Shown: piece by piece, positions 36,987 to 44,920 of the stretch
How the letters are laid out: the number at the start of each line of letters is the position of its first letter
Position numbering within the stretch: position 1 is the first letter of the stretch
The notes under the pieces: generated by a model
The model's input: the letters and a program-made list of their open reading frames with translations, nothing else
Told to the model about the DNA's origin: nothing
The model's database searches: none
Made by a program: the position numbers and the translations under genes
NCBI RefSeq assembly: GCF_001761385.1
Contig: NZ_CP017476.1
Location: 2,097,501-2,161,500, forward strand
Length of the DNA stretch: 64,000 bases
From: Hydrogenophaga crassostreae
Lineage (GTDB): Bacteria > Pseudomonadota > Gammaproteobacteria > Burkholderiales > Burkholderiaceae_C
Direction of reading: 5' to 3'

Positions 36987-37427
36987 TCAACGGGATTCGG
37001 TATGCACATCATGCAGTACCGGCAGGTTGTCCACGAGTTTGAGTGTCTTGAATGGGCCCTGCAAGTCTGCGCCTTCGTAGAGTTGCAACCGCCTGGCCAT
37101 CAGGGTGCCGGTAGAAATGCCGGTTTTGGACACATAGGCCATTCCCGTGCATTCGAGGCTGGTGTCTTGAGGGCCGCCACCTGCATCGCCCAAGCGACCG
37201 AACAGGTAGAGGTCACCCATGACCCGGATTCGGCCTCGCACCACGCCTCCAGTCCAGATGATCAGCCGGCCATTGACCCGAAGCTGGCCTGATATTTCGC
37301 CTTGAACCAACAAGCCACCTTCAAAGAAATGCTCTCCAGTGAGCTTGCTGCCAGCCGCAACGCGGTTGACCACGTTCATTGCGATCGGATCAAGCGTAAG
37401 CGTGTCTTGTGGCGTGTTTATTTCCAC
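36987..37427 (-). CDS. Bactofilin-like beta-helix protein
   Basis: A 146-residue protein with the same short-turn beta-helix pattern: F-E-G-G-L-L-V-Q-G-E-I-S-G-Q-L-R-V-N-G, L-I-I-W-T-G-G-V-V-R-G-R-I-R-V-M-G-D-L-Y-L-F-G, then T-L-M-A-R-R-L-Q-L-Y-E-G-A-D-L-Q-G-P. It diverges enough from classic bactofilins that the label is by pattern and by context. The start is taken as GTG 37427, overlapping the end of the preceding gene by ten bases; ATG 37382 is an alternative. An open frame extends further upstream, but that part is out of frame with the real preceding gene. Confidence 0.65.
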   Translation of the reverse strand: MEINTPQDTLTLDPIAMNVVNRVAAGSKLTGEHFFEGGLLVQGEISGQLRVNGRLIIWTGGVVRGRIRVMGDLYLFGRLGDAGGGPQDTSLECTGMAYVSKTGISTGTLMARRLQLYEGADLQGPFKTLKLVDNLPVLHDVHTESR

Positions 37428-37735
37428 TGCACAACCCCCCAGTAAATGGCGGTCATGGCCAGCGACAACAAACCAAAGACAGCCACCCACAAGGCATGAC
37501 GCTCCAGTTTGCGGCGCAAGACGCCAGGGCGCTTTCGCGTGCTTCCCGGGGCGTCGTCTGTGTGATTGAGGACGAACCAGTCGTGCCACACGCGCGTCAG
37601 TCGGTTTTGGCCGGTGGGCAGGTCCACTTCCAGCCCTTGAAGACCGCTGTTCTCTGCGCGAAGCCGTCGGCCCATCAGCACAGTGAGCGGAGCGCCCACA
37701 ATGGTTTGAGTAAAGAAGGCGTCGGTGGCGTCCAT
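37418..37735 (-). CDS. C-terminally anchored membrane protein, first gene of bactofilin operon
   Basis: A 105-residue protein I do not recognise. The N-terminal 70 residues are soluble and polar with I-V-G-A-P-L-T-V-L-M-G-R-R-L and R-V-W-H-D-W-F-V-L-N-H. The last 25 residues form one hydrophobic helix (V-A-V-F-G-L-L-S-L-A-M-T-A-I-Y-W-G-V-V) ending in Q-W-K, so it is probably tail-anchored. Start ATG 37735; a frame start six codons earlier is possible. Its stop overlaps the GTG of the next gene, showing coupling. The 184-base AT-rich region upstream (37754-37937) must hold the operon promoter. Confidence 0.65.
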   Translation of the reverse strand: MDATDAFFTQTIVGAPLTVLMGRRLRAENSGLQGLEVDLPTGQNRLTRVWHDWFVLNHTDDAPGSTRKRPGVLRRKLERHALWVAVFGLLSLAMTAIYWGVVQWK

Positions 37736-37937
37736 GGAGGCGGATTGTAACAATTATGTAACTAATGAATACAAACTGATTCGATCAGAAGCATGTTTGT
37801 GCGTGAAATACGCCACTTTTTGGCCGGTCATCTGAGGCAGGCGGTGCATGACAATCCGTCCAGCCTTGTCTGTCCAATGCTATTTCATACCAGTACGACA
37901 TGCTTTTGCTGGGACTGGTCGGGCACGGAGACGCCAT

Positions 37938-39152
37938 TCAGGTTGCGCCTCCATTGTGATGGAGCCCTTCGGACGGGTCTGCAACCGCCAACTGACGCAT
38001 GGGGTTGCGCTCATTGAGGTGTTCAAGGTAGTTGCCGATGCCTTCCCCTTCGCGTTGCAGAAAACGTTCCACCGCATCTGCAAATGCAGGGTGAGCCAGC
38101 CAGTGGGCACTCGTGGTTTTTACCGGCATCAAGGCCCGTGCCATTTTGTGTTCACCCTGGGCGCCTCCTTCGAACCGTTGAAACCCATGCGCGATACACC
38201 ACTCGAGTGGCTGGTAATAGCAGGCTTCAAAGTGCAGGCAGTCCACTCGCTCCAGCGCGCCCCAATAGCGGCCGTAGGCCACGCCCCGTTCGGTGTCGAG
38301 GCCGATCAGGCTGCAGGCCATGGGCTGGCCATTGCGTTCGGCAATGAAAAGCAGCCAGTTCTCGGGCATGTCGGTCGCCATGCGTTCGAAGAAGGCGGGG
38401 CTCAGGTAGGGCGCGTTGCCATGCTCGAGGTAGGTGCGTTCGTAGCACCGATAGAAAAAAGCCCAGTCTTGTGAGCCAATGTCTGGGCCCTGCGCCCAGC
38501 GGAACGATACGCCTGCGCTGGCTACCTTGCGCCGTTCCTGCCGGATTTTCTTGCGCTTTTCCTGTTGCAGGCTGGCTAGGAAGTGGTCGAAGTCCCGGTA
38601 TGGCTGATGTGTTGAATCAAGCCCTGACCAATGGAACTGCACGGTGTGGCGCAACATCAATCCGTTGGCCTCGCAGGCGACGATGTCCTGAGGTTGGGCA
38701 AACAGGAGGTGCAGTGACGACAGATCCTCAGCTTTTGCGTGTTCAACCAGCGCCTCCACCAGCCGCTGGCGCCAAACGCTGTTGCGGGCAAGCAAGCGTG
38801 CGCCGGGAACGGGTGTGAACGGCACAGCCACCAAAGCCTTGGGGTAGTAGCTGAGTCCATGCTGCTCAAAGGCGTTTGCCCATGCCCAGTCGAACACGTA
38901 TTCACCGTAAGAGTGCCGCTTGAGGTACATCGGGCAGGCTGCCATCAGTTCAGCACCTTGCCACAGCGTCAAGAACTGGGCTTGCCAGCCGGTTTCTGAC
39001 ACCGCAGCGCCAGAAGCGTGCATGGCGGCCAGGTATTCGTGGCGCATGAACGGGCTGGGGTCGGACTCGAAAGCGAGCAGGGCGTTCCACTCATCTGCGC
39101 CCACCTTGTCCGGGGCATTCAACACCCGGATGACATAATTCGGCGCACTCAC
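37938..39152 (-). CDS. GNAT/FemAB-like protein (peptidoglycan recognition/biosynthesis family, PF04339)
   Basis: A 404-residue protein of the PF04339 family, which has two acetyltransferase-type folds like FemAB aminoacyltransferases. Typical segments are S-P-F-M-R-H-E-Y-L near residue 33, E-Y-V-F-D-W-A-W-A-N-A, L-x-S-L-Q-Q-E-K-R-K-K-I-R-Q-E-R near residue 190, and in the second half F-Y-R-C-Y-E-R-T, Y-G-R-Y-W-G-A and H-F-E-A-C-Y-Y-Q, ending F-E-G-G-A-Q-G-E-H-K. No signal peptide is present. Its catalytic role is not established. It is divergent from nadE with 105 bases between. Confidence 0.9.
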   Translation of the reverse strand: MSAPNYVIRVLNAPDKVGADEWNALLAFESDPSPFMRHEYLAAMHASGAAVSETGWQAQFLTLWQGAELMAACPMYLKRHSYGEYVFDWAWANAFEQHGLSYYPKALVAVPFTPVPGARLLARNSVWRQRLVEALVEHAKAEDLSSLHLLFAQPQDIVACEANGLMLRHTVQFHWSGLDSTHQPYRDFDHFLASLQQEKRKKIRQERRKVASAGVSFRWAQGPDIGSQDWAFFYRCYERTYLEHGNAPYLSPAFFERMATDMPENWLLFIAERNGQPMACSLIGLDTERGVAYGRYWGALERVDCLHFEACYYQPLEWCIAHGFQRFEGGAQGEHKMARALMPVKTTSAHWLAHPAFADAVERFLQREGEGIGNYLEHLNERNPMRQLAVADPSEGLHHNGGAT

Positions 39153-39257
39153 GCTATCGCCCCTCGTGCTTCTGCCATGCTTGAACCAGCCAATGGCATT
39201 GCCCGTTGAAACCGCGCAGCTCTTGTATCACCCATTCCACTCAAACCTTCCGAATTC

Positions 39258-40949
39258 ATGACGCTCAAAGTTAGTGTGGCCCAGTTCAATTTTGTGGTGG
39301 GCGACATGGCGGGCAATGCCCGTCGAATCATCACAGCGGCACAAAAAGCCCATGCCGATGGCGCCCAGTTGTTGCTGACACCGGAATTGGCCCTCTGTGG
39401 CTATGCGGCCGAAGACCTGTTCTTGCGCCCTGCATTCATTGAGGCCTGTGATGATGCCCTGAAAACGGTTTGCACCGAGACCGCCGCGCTCAAAGGCCTG
39501 ACGATCGTGGTGGGACATCCAGCACGCCACGCAGAAGGCACGGCGCGGCGGGAGCGCAGTGTTTCTGTCTCAGCCCTGTTCAATGCGGCCAGCGTGGTGG
39601 TCGATGGGCAGGTGACACACACCTATGCGAAGCGCGAGTTGCCCAACTACCAGGTATTCGATGAGCGGCGCTATTTCTTGCCCGGCGAGGCGGCATGCGT
39701 ATTCGAAGTGCCCGACACCGATGGCCGCCCGGTGCGCGTGGGTCTTTTGATTTGTGAAGACGCCTGGTTCAATGCGCCGGCCGCTGAACTGAAGGCCGCA
39801 GGGGCTGAGGTTCTGGCCGTGATCAACGCTTCGCCGTTCCACACCGGCAAAGGCGGTGAGCGCGAAGCCACCATGCGCGAGCGCGTGCTGGCCGTCGGGC
39901 TTCCGATGGTCTACGCCCACATGGTGGGCGGTCAGGATGAAATCGTTTTTGAAGGCCGCAGCTTTGTTCTGGGGGCTGACGGTGAGCTGCTGGGCAGGGC
40001 GATCAGCTTTGAAGAAACCCAGTTTGATGTGGCGCTCATGCGATCACCTCAAGGTTGGCAGGTGGAAGCCTTGATGGACCGCCCGCACAGCCAGGAAGCC
40101 GATTTGTGGCATGCGCTGGTGTTGGGCGTGCGCGACTACATCGGCAAAAACGGTTTTCCATCCGTGTTGCTCGGCCTCTCGGGTGGCATCGACTCGGCAC
40201 TGGTGCTGGCGATTGCGGTCGATGCGCTGGGCAAAGACCGGGTGCGAACGGTGATGATGCCGTCCCCCTACACGGCCGATATCTCCTGGATCGATGCGCG
40301 CGACATGGCCGATCGGCTGGGCGTGCGCTATGACGAAATCGACATCAAGCCCCACTTTGAAGCCTTCAAAACCAGCCTCGCCAGCGAGTTCGCCGGCCTG
40401 CCCGAAGACACCACCGAAGAAAACCTGCAGGCCCGCATCCGCGGCACGCTGCTGATGGCCCTGTCCAACAAGTTCGGCGGCATCGTGCTCACCACCGGCA
40501 ACAAGAGCGAAATGGCCACCGGCTATTGCACCTTGTATGGCGACATGGCGGGCGGCTTCGCCGTGATCAAGGACGTGGCAAAAACACTGGTGTTCCGCCT
40601 GGCCCAATGGCGCAATGAACACGACCCCTACCGCACCGGTGCCAACCCGATTCCCGAACGCATCATCACGCGCCCGCCCAGCGCCGAGCTGCGCGCCGAC
40701 CAGAAAGACCAGGACAGCCTGCCCGACTACGACGTGCTCGACGCCATCATTTCGCGCTACATGGAAAACGACGAAAGCCCTGCCCAGATCGTGGCCGATG
40801 GCTACGAGAAAGCTGATGTGGACAAGGTGGTGCGCCTGATCCGCATCAACGAATACAAGCGGCGGCAGTCGCCTGTGGGGATTCGGGTGACCCATCGTGG
40901 GTTTGGACGGGATTGGCGGTATCCGATTACGAGCAAATACCGGGCTTGA
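39258..40949 (+). CDS. nadE: Glutamine-dependent NAD+ synthetase
   Basis: Converts nicotinic acid adenine dinucleotide to NAD+ using ammonia from glutamine. The 563-residue protein has an N-terminal nitrilase-type amidase domain with its triad in T-P-E-L-A-L-C-G-Y (Glu), A-K-R-E-L-P-N-Y (Lys) and L-I-C-E-D-A-W (Cys), followed by a C-terminal synthetase domain with the P-loop G-L-S-G-G-I-D-S-A near residue 310, Q-A-R-I-R-G-T-L-L-M-A-L-S-N, and T-T-G-N-K-S-E. Both domains are complete, so glutamine can be used directly. ATG 39258 is the start. Confidence 0.97.
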   Translation: MTLKVSVAQFNFVVGDMAGNARRIITAAQKAHADGAQLLLTPELALCGYAAEDLFLRPAFIEACDDALKTVCTETAALKGLTIVVGHPARHAEGTARRERSVSVSALFNAASVVVDGQVTHTYAKRELPNYQVFDERRYFLPGEAACVFEVPDTDGRPVRVGLLICEDAWFNAPAAELKAAGAEVLAVINASPFHTGKGGEREATMRERVLAVGLPMVYAHMVGGQDEIVFEGRSFVLGADGELLGRAISFEETQFDVALMRSPQGWQVEALMDRPHSQEADLWHALVLGVRDYIGKNGFPSVLLGLSGGIDSALVLAIAVDALGKDRVRTVMMPSPYTADISWIDARDMADRLGVRYDEIDIKPHFEAFKTSLASEFAGLPEDTTEENLQARIRGTLLMALSNKFGGIVLTTGNKSEMATGYCTLYGDMAGGFAVIKDVAKTLVFRLAQWRNEHDPYRTGANPIPERIITRPPSAELRADQKDQDSLPDYDVLDAIISRYMENDESPAQIVADGYEKADVDKVVRLIRINEYKRRQSPVGIRVTHRGFGRDWRYPITSKYRA

Positions 40950-41003
40950 TCGATTTCCCCGCAGCCAGTCTCGACGCAAATCGGAGACGATGGAGTTCTG
41001 AAA

Positions 41004-41453
41004 ATGTTTCGGGGTCTGCTTAAATCAGAGCTGAGAATTGGGATCGATCATCCGATTCTTGGTGAGTTGCAATTGGAGCAGGGTAAAAACGGATCGTATT
41101 GGCTGAGCGAAGCATTTCAAGACGACGACATCACAGTATCGATCGATACCGTAGATGTAGCGCCGCCGAGCGATGAACAGGTGGAATTTCGTGTGTGGGT
41201 AACAGAGAACCTTGCGTCGATCTACGACTCGGTTTCTTCAGAAATGGATATCCAGCATCTCGGCATGCATCGCAAGCCGGTAGAAGCAGATTGGAGGAAA
41301 ACCTTTCGATTTGCGGGTTTTGACGTGCCCATCCAAGGAAAGATAGGCCTTCCATGGGAACTGGCATTTGAATGCCTTACCGATGATTCGGGGTTCATCT
41401 ACACGTGCCACTTCGAAAACACATCGCTTGTGCATACTTCTTTTGACACCTGA
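41004..41453 (+). CDS. Small protein of unknown function, compositionally distinct
   Basis: A 149-residue soluble acidic protein I do not recognise. It begins M-F-R-G-L-L-K-S-E-L-R-I-G-I and contains Q-D-D-D-I-T-V-S-I-D-T-V-D and W-R-K-T-F-R-F-A-G-F-D, with a pattern of alternating beta-strands and no cysteine motif. The sequence is visibly richer in A and T and less codon-biased than nadE or the CHRD gene, which suggests recent arrival. It resembles in size and charge the orphan immunity-type proteins scattered in proteobacteria, but no toxin gene is next to it. There is no signal peptide. Confidence 0.65.
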   Translation: MFRGLLKSELRIGIDHPILGELQLEQGKNGSYWLSEAFQDDDITVSIDTVDVAPPSDEQVEFRVWVTENLASIYDSVSSEMDIQHLGMHRKPVEADWRKTFRFAGFDVPIQGKIGLPWELAFECLTDDSGFIYTCHFENTSLVHTSFDT

Positions 41454-41520
41454 CTATCGCCCTAATTGTTGGTCCGTTGGCATCACAAGACCAGATCCTG
41501 CAACAGACACCGCATCTCAC

Positions 41521-41599
41521 CCCGCCCAACCGCTCCAACGCGTGCACCATCGCCAGCAATAAAGGCTTGAGGCTGCCTTTGCTGCATTTGGCTGCCATC
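41521..41599 (-). pseudogene. Decayed fragment of a PF06089 asparaginase gene
   Basis: On the minus strand this stretch encodes A-A-K-C-S-K-G-S-L-K-P-L-L-L-A-M-V-H-A-L followed by E-R-L-G. It aligns without gaps to the intact asparaginase at 42380-43411, whose corresponding segment reads A-A-K-C-S-D-G-S-L-V-P-L-M-V-A-L-V-D-A-L then D-Q-L-G. The nucleotide match includes an identical run GCTGCATTTGGCTGC. Flanking sequence does not continue the match. It is a relic of a second, lost copy on the far side of the CHRD gene. Confidence 0.6.
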
Positions 41600-41669
41600 A
41601 AGATGAAGCGCCGCCAACGATCACATCCCTGCTGTCTTTGGCGGCGCTTACAGTTTTTGGCGTTGACGA

Positions 41670-42215
41670 TCAGTGAACGTGAGCCGTTTCTGCCAACTGG
41701 CCACGAATGGCGCCCGCTGGGAACTCGGTGTTGTGCAGGTTGATGTAGAAGTTCTGCGGATTTTTCAGGATGCGCTGAACGATGCCGGCTTCTTTGGAGG
41801 GGAACTTGCCGTCGGTGGCTTCGCTGATGCAGTCGCCGGCTTGGCCGTTTTGTGGCCAGGCGAGGTTGGCGACCACGGGGCCATTGCTGCCGCGTGCGCC
41901 TTCGTGGATGTGGGCGGCACGGCCGTTGCCGGGCGCCTGGGTCAATTCTGCGAGCTTGCCTTCGACAACGATGGCGTAGCAAAGGGTGTTGGCGTTGGCT
42001 TCGCCGTCGATGCCGAAAACGGTGGCGCGACCACGGGCGTTGGCATCGCCGGCCACCATGCCTCTCTTGCTGGCATCGCTGGCGACTTCTTCCACGCCAA
42101 CGAGGCTGGTTTCCAGCACCGGGTTCAAGTGGCCGGCGTGGGCAGCGGGCGCCCAGACGGCAAGACCGATCAGGCCCGAGCCGGCGATAGCGCAAAGTTG
42201 TTGTTTGAGTGCCAT
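41670..42215 (-). CDS. CHRD domain-containing secreted protein
   Basis: A 181-residue exported protein. An N-terminal signal peptide of about 27 residues (hydrophobic run ending A-A-H-A-G) precedes a CHRD domain, first described in chordin and found in many bacterial secreted proteins. Visible domain features are V-G-V-E-E-V near the start, the central L-C-Y-A-I-V-V-E-G-K-L, A-A-H-I-H-E-G-A-R-G with the conserved H-I-H, and N-F-Y-I-N-L-H-N-T-E-F-P-A-G-A-I-R-G-Q-L near the C-terminus. Function in bacteria is unknown. It lies between the asparaginase relic and the intact asparaginase gene on the same strand. Confidence 0.88.
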   Translation of the reverse strand: MALKQQLCAIAGSGLIGLAVWAPAAHAGHLNPVLETSLVGVEEVASDASKRGMVAGDANARGRATVFGIDGEANANTLCYAIVVEGKLAELTQAPGNGRAAHIHEGARGSNGPVVANLAWPQNGQAGDCISEATDGKFPSKEAGIVQRILKNPQNFYINLHNTEFPAGAIRGQLAETAHVH

Positions 42216-42379
42216 GGTGTGATCTCCTGTTTCGTGATTTCAGAGGGTGCCCCGTGCAAAAACCGAGGGGCACTGGTTTCACTACGCAGCAGATCGCCAA
42301 CTGGATGCAGATTCTGGAAACTTTTTTCAGAAAGTGCAGGTACTCGCCTTTTTGGGCTCAAAAGCGCCCGCGCCGAGAT

Positions 42380-43411
42380 TCAGTTGGCGGCGGTTGTGCT
42401 GAGCCGCAAGACGCTGCGCATCTCGCCCACCTCGATGCCGGCGGCGTTTTTCATCGGCGGCGGCAACAAGGAGGCCAGCACGGCGCGGCTCTCCGCGTCG
42501 GTCCAGCCCAATTGATCCAGTGCATCCACCAACGCCACCATCAAGGGCACCAGCGAGCCGTCGCTGCATTTGGCTGCAATCGCCACGCCCCGGCTGAAGC
42601 TTGCGATGGCCTGCACGCCATCGGCCCCGACCTTGCTCACCCAGTCACCGCGCCCGGCGGTCATCAGCGCCAGATCGTTGCGCCCCCGGCCGCTGACCAG
42701 CTCGGGGTGGCGGCTCATGGCGCGGGCCACGCGGTGGGGCGCGCTGCCGTAGACCGGATCGGGCTCGGTCAGGGTGAGTTTGGCGAAGCCTTGGGCCAGA
42801 GCGGTCAGCGGCACGGCGTAGTTGGGCGCGCTGCAACCGTCGATACCGCGCACAAGTTGCGCCACCGGCACGCCGCAGAAATGGCTCACGCTCTGGACAA
42901 TTTCCGCTTGCACCGGATGGTCGATGTTGAGGTAGCCGTCCAGCGGCTGCGCCAGCGCATGGGCCAGCAGCAGCATACCCGTGTGTTTGCCCGAGCAGTT
43001 GTGTTGCAGGCGGGTGTAGCTGCCGCCCGGCGGGGGTGTCTGACCGGTGGCTGCGTAAAAGTAGGGCGTGTGGCAACCGCAGGCCAGATCGCGCTCGCTG
43101 GCGCCGATCTTGGCCAGCAGGGCGGCGGCGCGCCCGGTGTGCATGGGCTCGCCACTGTGGCTGGCGCAGAGCAGTGCAATGTCTTCGTCTGTCAGCTTCA
43201 ATGCGTCTGCCGACTTGGCGATCAAGGGCATGGCCTGAAAGGGTTTCAGCGAGGAGCGGGTGAACATCGGCGAGCCGATGTCACCAGCACTGGCCAGCAC
43301 TTTGCCCTGTGCATTGACCACAGCGAACGAGCCGTAGTGGATGTTTTCCGGGTGGCCGCCCCGGAAGGTGGCGGCAATGGGGGTGTGGCGGGGCAGGGCG
43401 GATTGAGTCAT
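42380..43411 (-). CDS. L-asparaginase, Rhizobium etli type (PF06089)
   Basis: Hydrolyses asparagine to aspartate and ammonia; this family is unrelated to the classical bacterial asparaginases and uses a serine/lysine centre. In the 343 residues the S-x-x-K pair is in F-T-R-S-S-L-K-P-F near residue 53, and the metal/cysteine site is in N-C-S-G-K-H near residue 140 and D-G-C-S-A-P-N-Y-A near residue 192, as in the R. etli enzyme. H-S-G-E-P-M-H-T-G follows the first motif. The length is normal. It is transcribed toward the CHRD gene and divergent from glnB, fitting a nitrogen-metabolism neighbourhood. Confidence 0.9.
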   Translation of the reverse strand: MTQSALPRHTPIAATFRGGHPENIHYGSFAVVNAQGKVLASAGDIGSPMFTRSSLKPFQAMPLIAKSADALKLTDEDIALLCASHSGEPMHTGRAAALLAKIGASERDLACGCHTPYFYAATGQTPPPGGSYTRLQHNCSGKHTGMLLLAHALAQPLDGYLNIDHPVQAEIVQSVSHFCGVPVAQLVRGIDGCSAPNYAVPLTALAQGFAKLTLTEPDPVYGSAPHRVARAMSRHPELVSGRGRNDLALMTAGRGDWVSKVGADGVQAIASFSRGVAIAAKCSDGSLVPLMVALVDALDQLGWTDAESRAVLASLLPPPMKNAAGIEVGEMRSVLRLSTTAAN

Positions 43412-43516
43412 GCCCGTGATTGCACCACAGGGTGGATATCTTCAGTCATCAGACGCGACCGTGATGCGCCCGTGATAAAGTTTTGTCTTTCATTACGCCC
43501 ATTTGGAGCACCGCGC

Positions 43517-43855
43517 ATGAAGCAGATCACCGCCATCATCAAACCATTCAAGCTGGAAGAGGTGCGTGAAGCATTGGCCGAACAGGGTGTGACCGGTTTG
43601 ACGGTTATCGACGTCAAGGGCTTTGGCCGCCAAAAAGGCCATACAGAACTCTACCGAGGTGCTGAGTACGTGGTCGATTTTTTGCCGAAAGTGAAACTGG
43701 AGGTGGTGGTGAAGTCGGAGCAGGTGGATATGTGTGTGGATGCCATCGTCAAGGCGGCCCATACCGGCAAGATCGGAGACGGAAAGATTTTTGTGACCTC
43801 TGTCGAGCGCGTGGTGCGGATCCGCACGGGGGAAGAGGACGAGTCGGCCGTTTGA
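43517..43855 (+). CDS. glnB: Nitrogen regulatory protein P-II
   Basis: Trimeric signal protein that reports nitrogen and carbon status to GlnE, NtrB and others. At 112 residues it is standard. The T-loop has K-G-H-T-E-L-Y-R-G-A-E-Y with the uridylylation tyrosine at position 51, and the C-terminal signature T-G-K-I-G-D-G-K-I-F-V is intact, followed by R-I-R-T-G-E-E-D. It resembles E. coli GlnB more than GlnK, and no amtB gene is adjacent, which also favours GlnB. ATG 43517 follows TTGGAGC. A strong terminator lies 22 bases after the stop. Confidence 0.97.
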   Translation: MKQITAIIKPFKLEEVREALAEQGVTGLTVIDVKGFGRQKGHTELYRGAEYVVDFLPKVKLEVVVKSEQVDMCVDAIVKAAHTGKIGDGKIFVTSVERVVRIRTGEEDESAV

Positions 43856-43877
43856 TTCCGTATTGAGTTCCTAAAAG

Positions 43878-43914
43878 CAAAACGCCACCGGCTCCTGGAG
43901 CCGGTGGCGTTTTG
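43878..43914. terminator. Bidirectional terminator between glnB and LOG gene
   Basis: A perfect 17-bp stem (CAAAACGCCACCGGCTC with its complement) and a three-base loop. Each strand leaves the GC-rich core into a T-rich tract. It separates the convergent glnB and LOG-family genes. Confidence 0.9.
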
Positions 43915-43925
43915 TTTTGATGCGC

Positions 43926-44516
43926 TCAGACTGCGTCCAAGTGGTCTTTGGGTGCCAATCCGGCCTCCTGAACGAGTGCAGGCAACAAGCGCTTGATCTC
44001 GCTACCCACTTGCATCAATCCCATCTGCCAGTCGCCCATGAATTCCTGCCGGACGCTGTTCTGTAAAAAGACCATCAGTCCGTCATAGTAGCCCTCAATG
44101 TTGAGCAGGCCCACGGGTTTGTCGTGGTAGCCGAGCTGGCGCCAGGTCCAGACTTCAAAAAATTCTTCGAAAGTGCCGATGCCGCCGGGCAGGGCGAGGA
44201 AGGCGTTGGAATGCTCGGCCATCAGGCGTTTGCGCTCGTGCATGGTGTCGACCACGATGAGCTCACTGCAGTTGTGGTTTGCCCATTCCTTTTCCACCAG
44301 GGCCTTGGGGATGATGCCAACCACGCGGCCACCGGCGTCCAGCGTGGACTGTGCGACGGTGCCCATGAGTCCGTTGCAACCGCCGCCATAAACGAGCTGG
44401 CCGCCGTGTTCGCCGATCCAGCGGCCGACCTGAACGGCCGCTTCGGTGAAGGCTGGGTTGTTGCCGGGGCGGGAACCGCAATAGACGCAGAGCGAAAAGT
44501 TGGGAGTTGTGCTCAT
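43926..44516 (-). CDS. LOG family protein (nucleoside 5'-monophosphate phosphoribohydrolase)
   Basis: A Rossmann-fold enzyme of the LOG/TIGR00730 family, which releases the free base from nucleoside or cytokinin-riboside monophosphates. In the 196 residues are the N-terminal V-Y-C-G-S-R-P-G, the L-V-Y-G-G-G-x-x-G-L-M-G nucleotide loop, M-H-E-R-K-R-L-M and the family signature P-G-G-I-G-T-F-E-E with the catalytic Arg and Glu. ATG 44516 sits at the usual N-terminus; the frame continues upstream into dgkA antisense and is not used. It is 14 bases from dgkA on the same strand. Confidence 0.92.
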   Translation of the reverse strand: MSTTPNFSLCVYCGSRPGNNPAFTEAAVQVGRWIGEHGGQLVYGGGCNGLMGTVAQSTLDAGGRVVGIIPKALVEKEWANHNCSELIVVDTMHERKRLMAEHSNAFLALPGGIGTFEEFFEVWTWRQLGYHDKPVGLLNIEGYYDGLMVFLQNSVRQEFMGDWQMGLMQVGSEIKRLLPALVQEAGLAPKDHLDAV

Positions 44517-44530
44517 GGTGATCAAAGTAT

Positions 44531-44920
44531 TCAGGCCAAGCGCGCCCAGAGGGCTGCGATCCAGATGCCGCTGCAAGTCATGAGGCTCAGCAACACGGCG
44601 GCGCTGCCCATGTCCTTGGCGCGCTTGGACAGTTCGTGCCATTCGGGGCCAAAGCGGTCGATGGTGGACTCGATGCCGGTGTTGAGCAGTTCGACGACCA
44701 TCACCAAGACAGCACTGCCGGCGAGCAGGGCAACTTCCACCCAGCCATTGCCCAGCCAGAACGCCAGCGGCACCATCACGATGGCGGCCAGGGCTTCCTG
44801 GCGGAAGGCGGTTTCGCCCCAGCCGGCGCGCAGGCCGGCCATGGAGTAGCCAAAGGCGTGGGTCATACGGCTAAGACCGGTGCGCTGTTTTTGCGCATCT
44901 GTGGCTTCGTGTGCGCTCAT
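44531..44920 (-). CDS. dgkA: Diacylglycerol kinase
   Basis: Integral membrane kinase that recycles diacylglycerol to phosphatidic acid. The 129-residue protein has an N-terminal amphipathic part, F-R-Q-E-A near residue 38, three hydrophobic helices, and the DgkA signature V-V-E-L-L-N-T-G-I-E-S-T-I-D-R around residues 80-95, with conserved Glu and Asn. K-R-A-K-D-M-G-S-A-A follows. Its ATG overlaps the TGA stop of the RDD gene by four bases, so the two are coupled. E. coli DgkA is slightly shorter but the same in layout. Confidence 0.93.
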   Translation of the reverse strand: MSAHEATDAQKQRTGLSRMTHAFGYSMAGLRAGWGETAFRQEALAAIVMVPLAFWLGNGWVEVALLAGSAVLVMVVELLNTGIESTIDRFGPEWHELSKRAKDMGSAAVLLSLMTCSGIWIAALWARLA

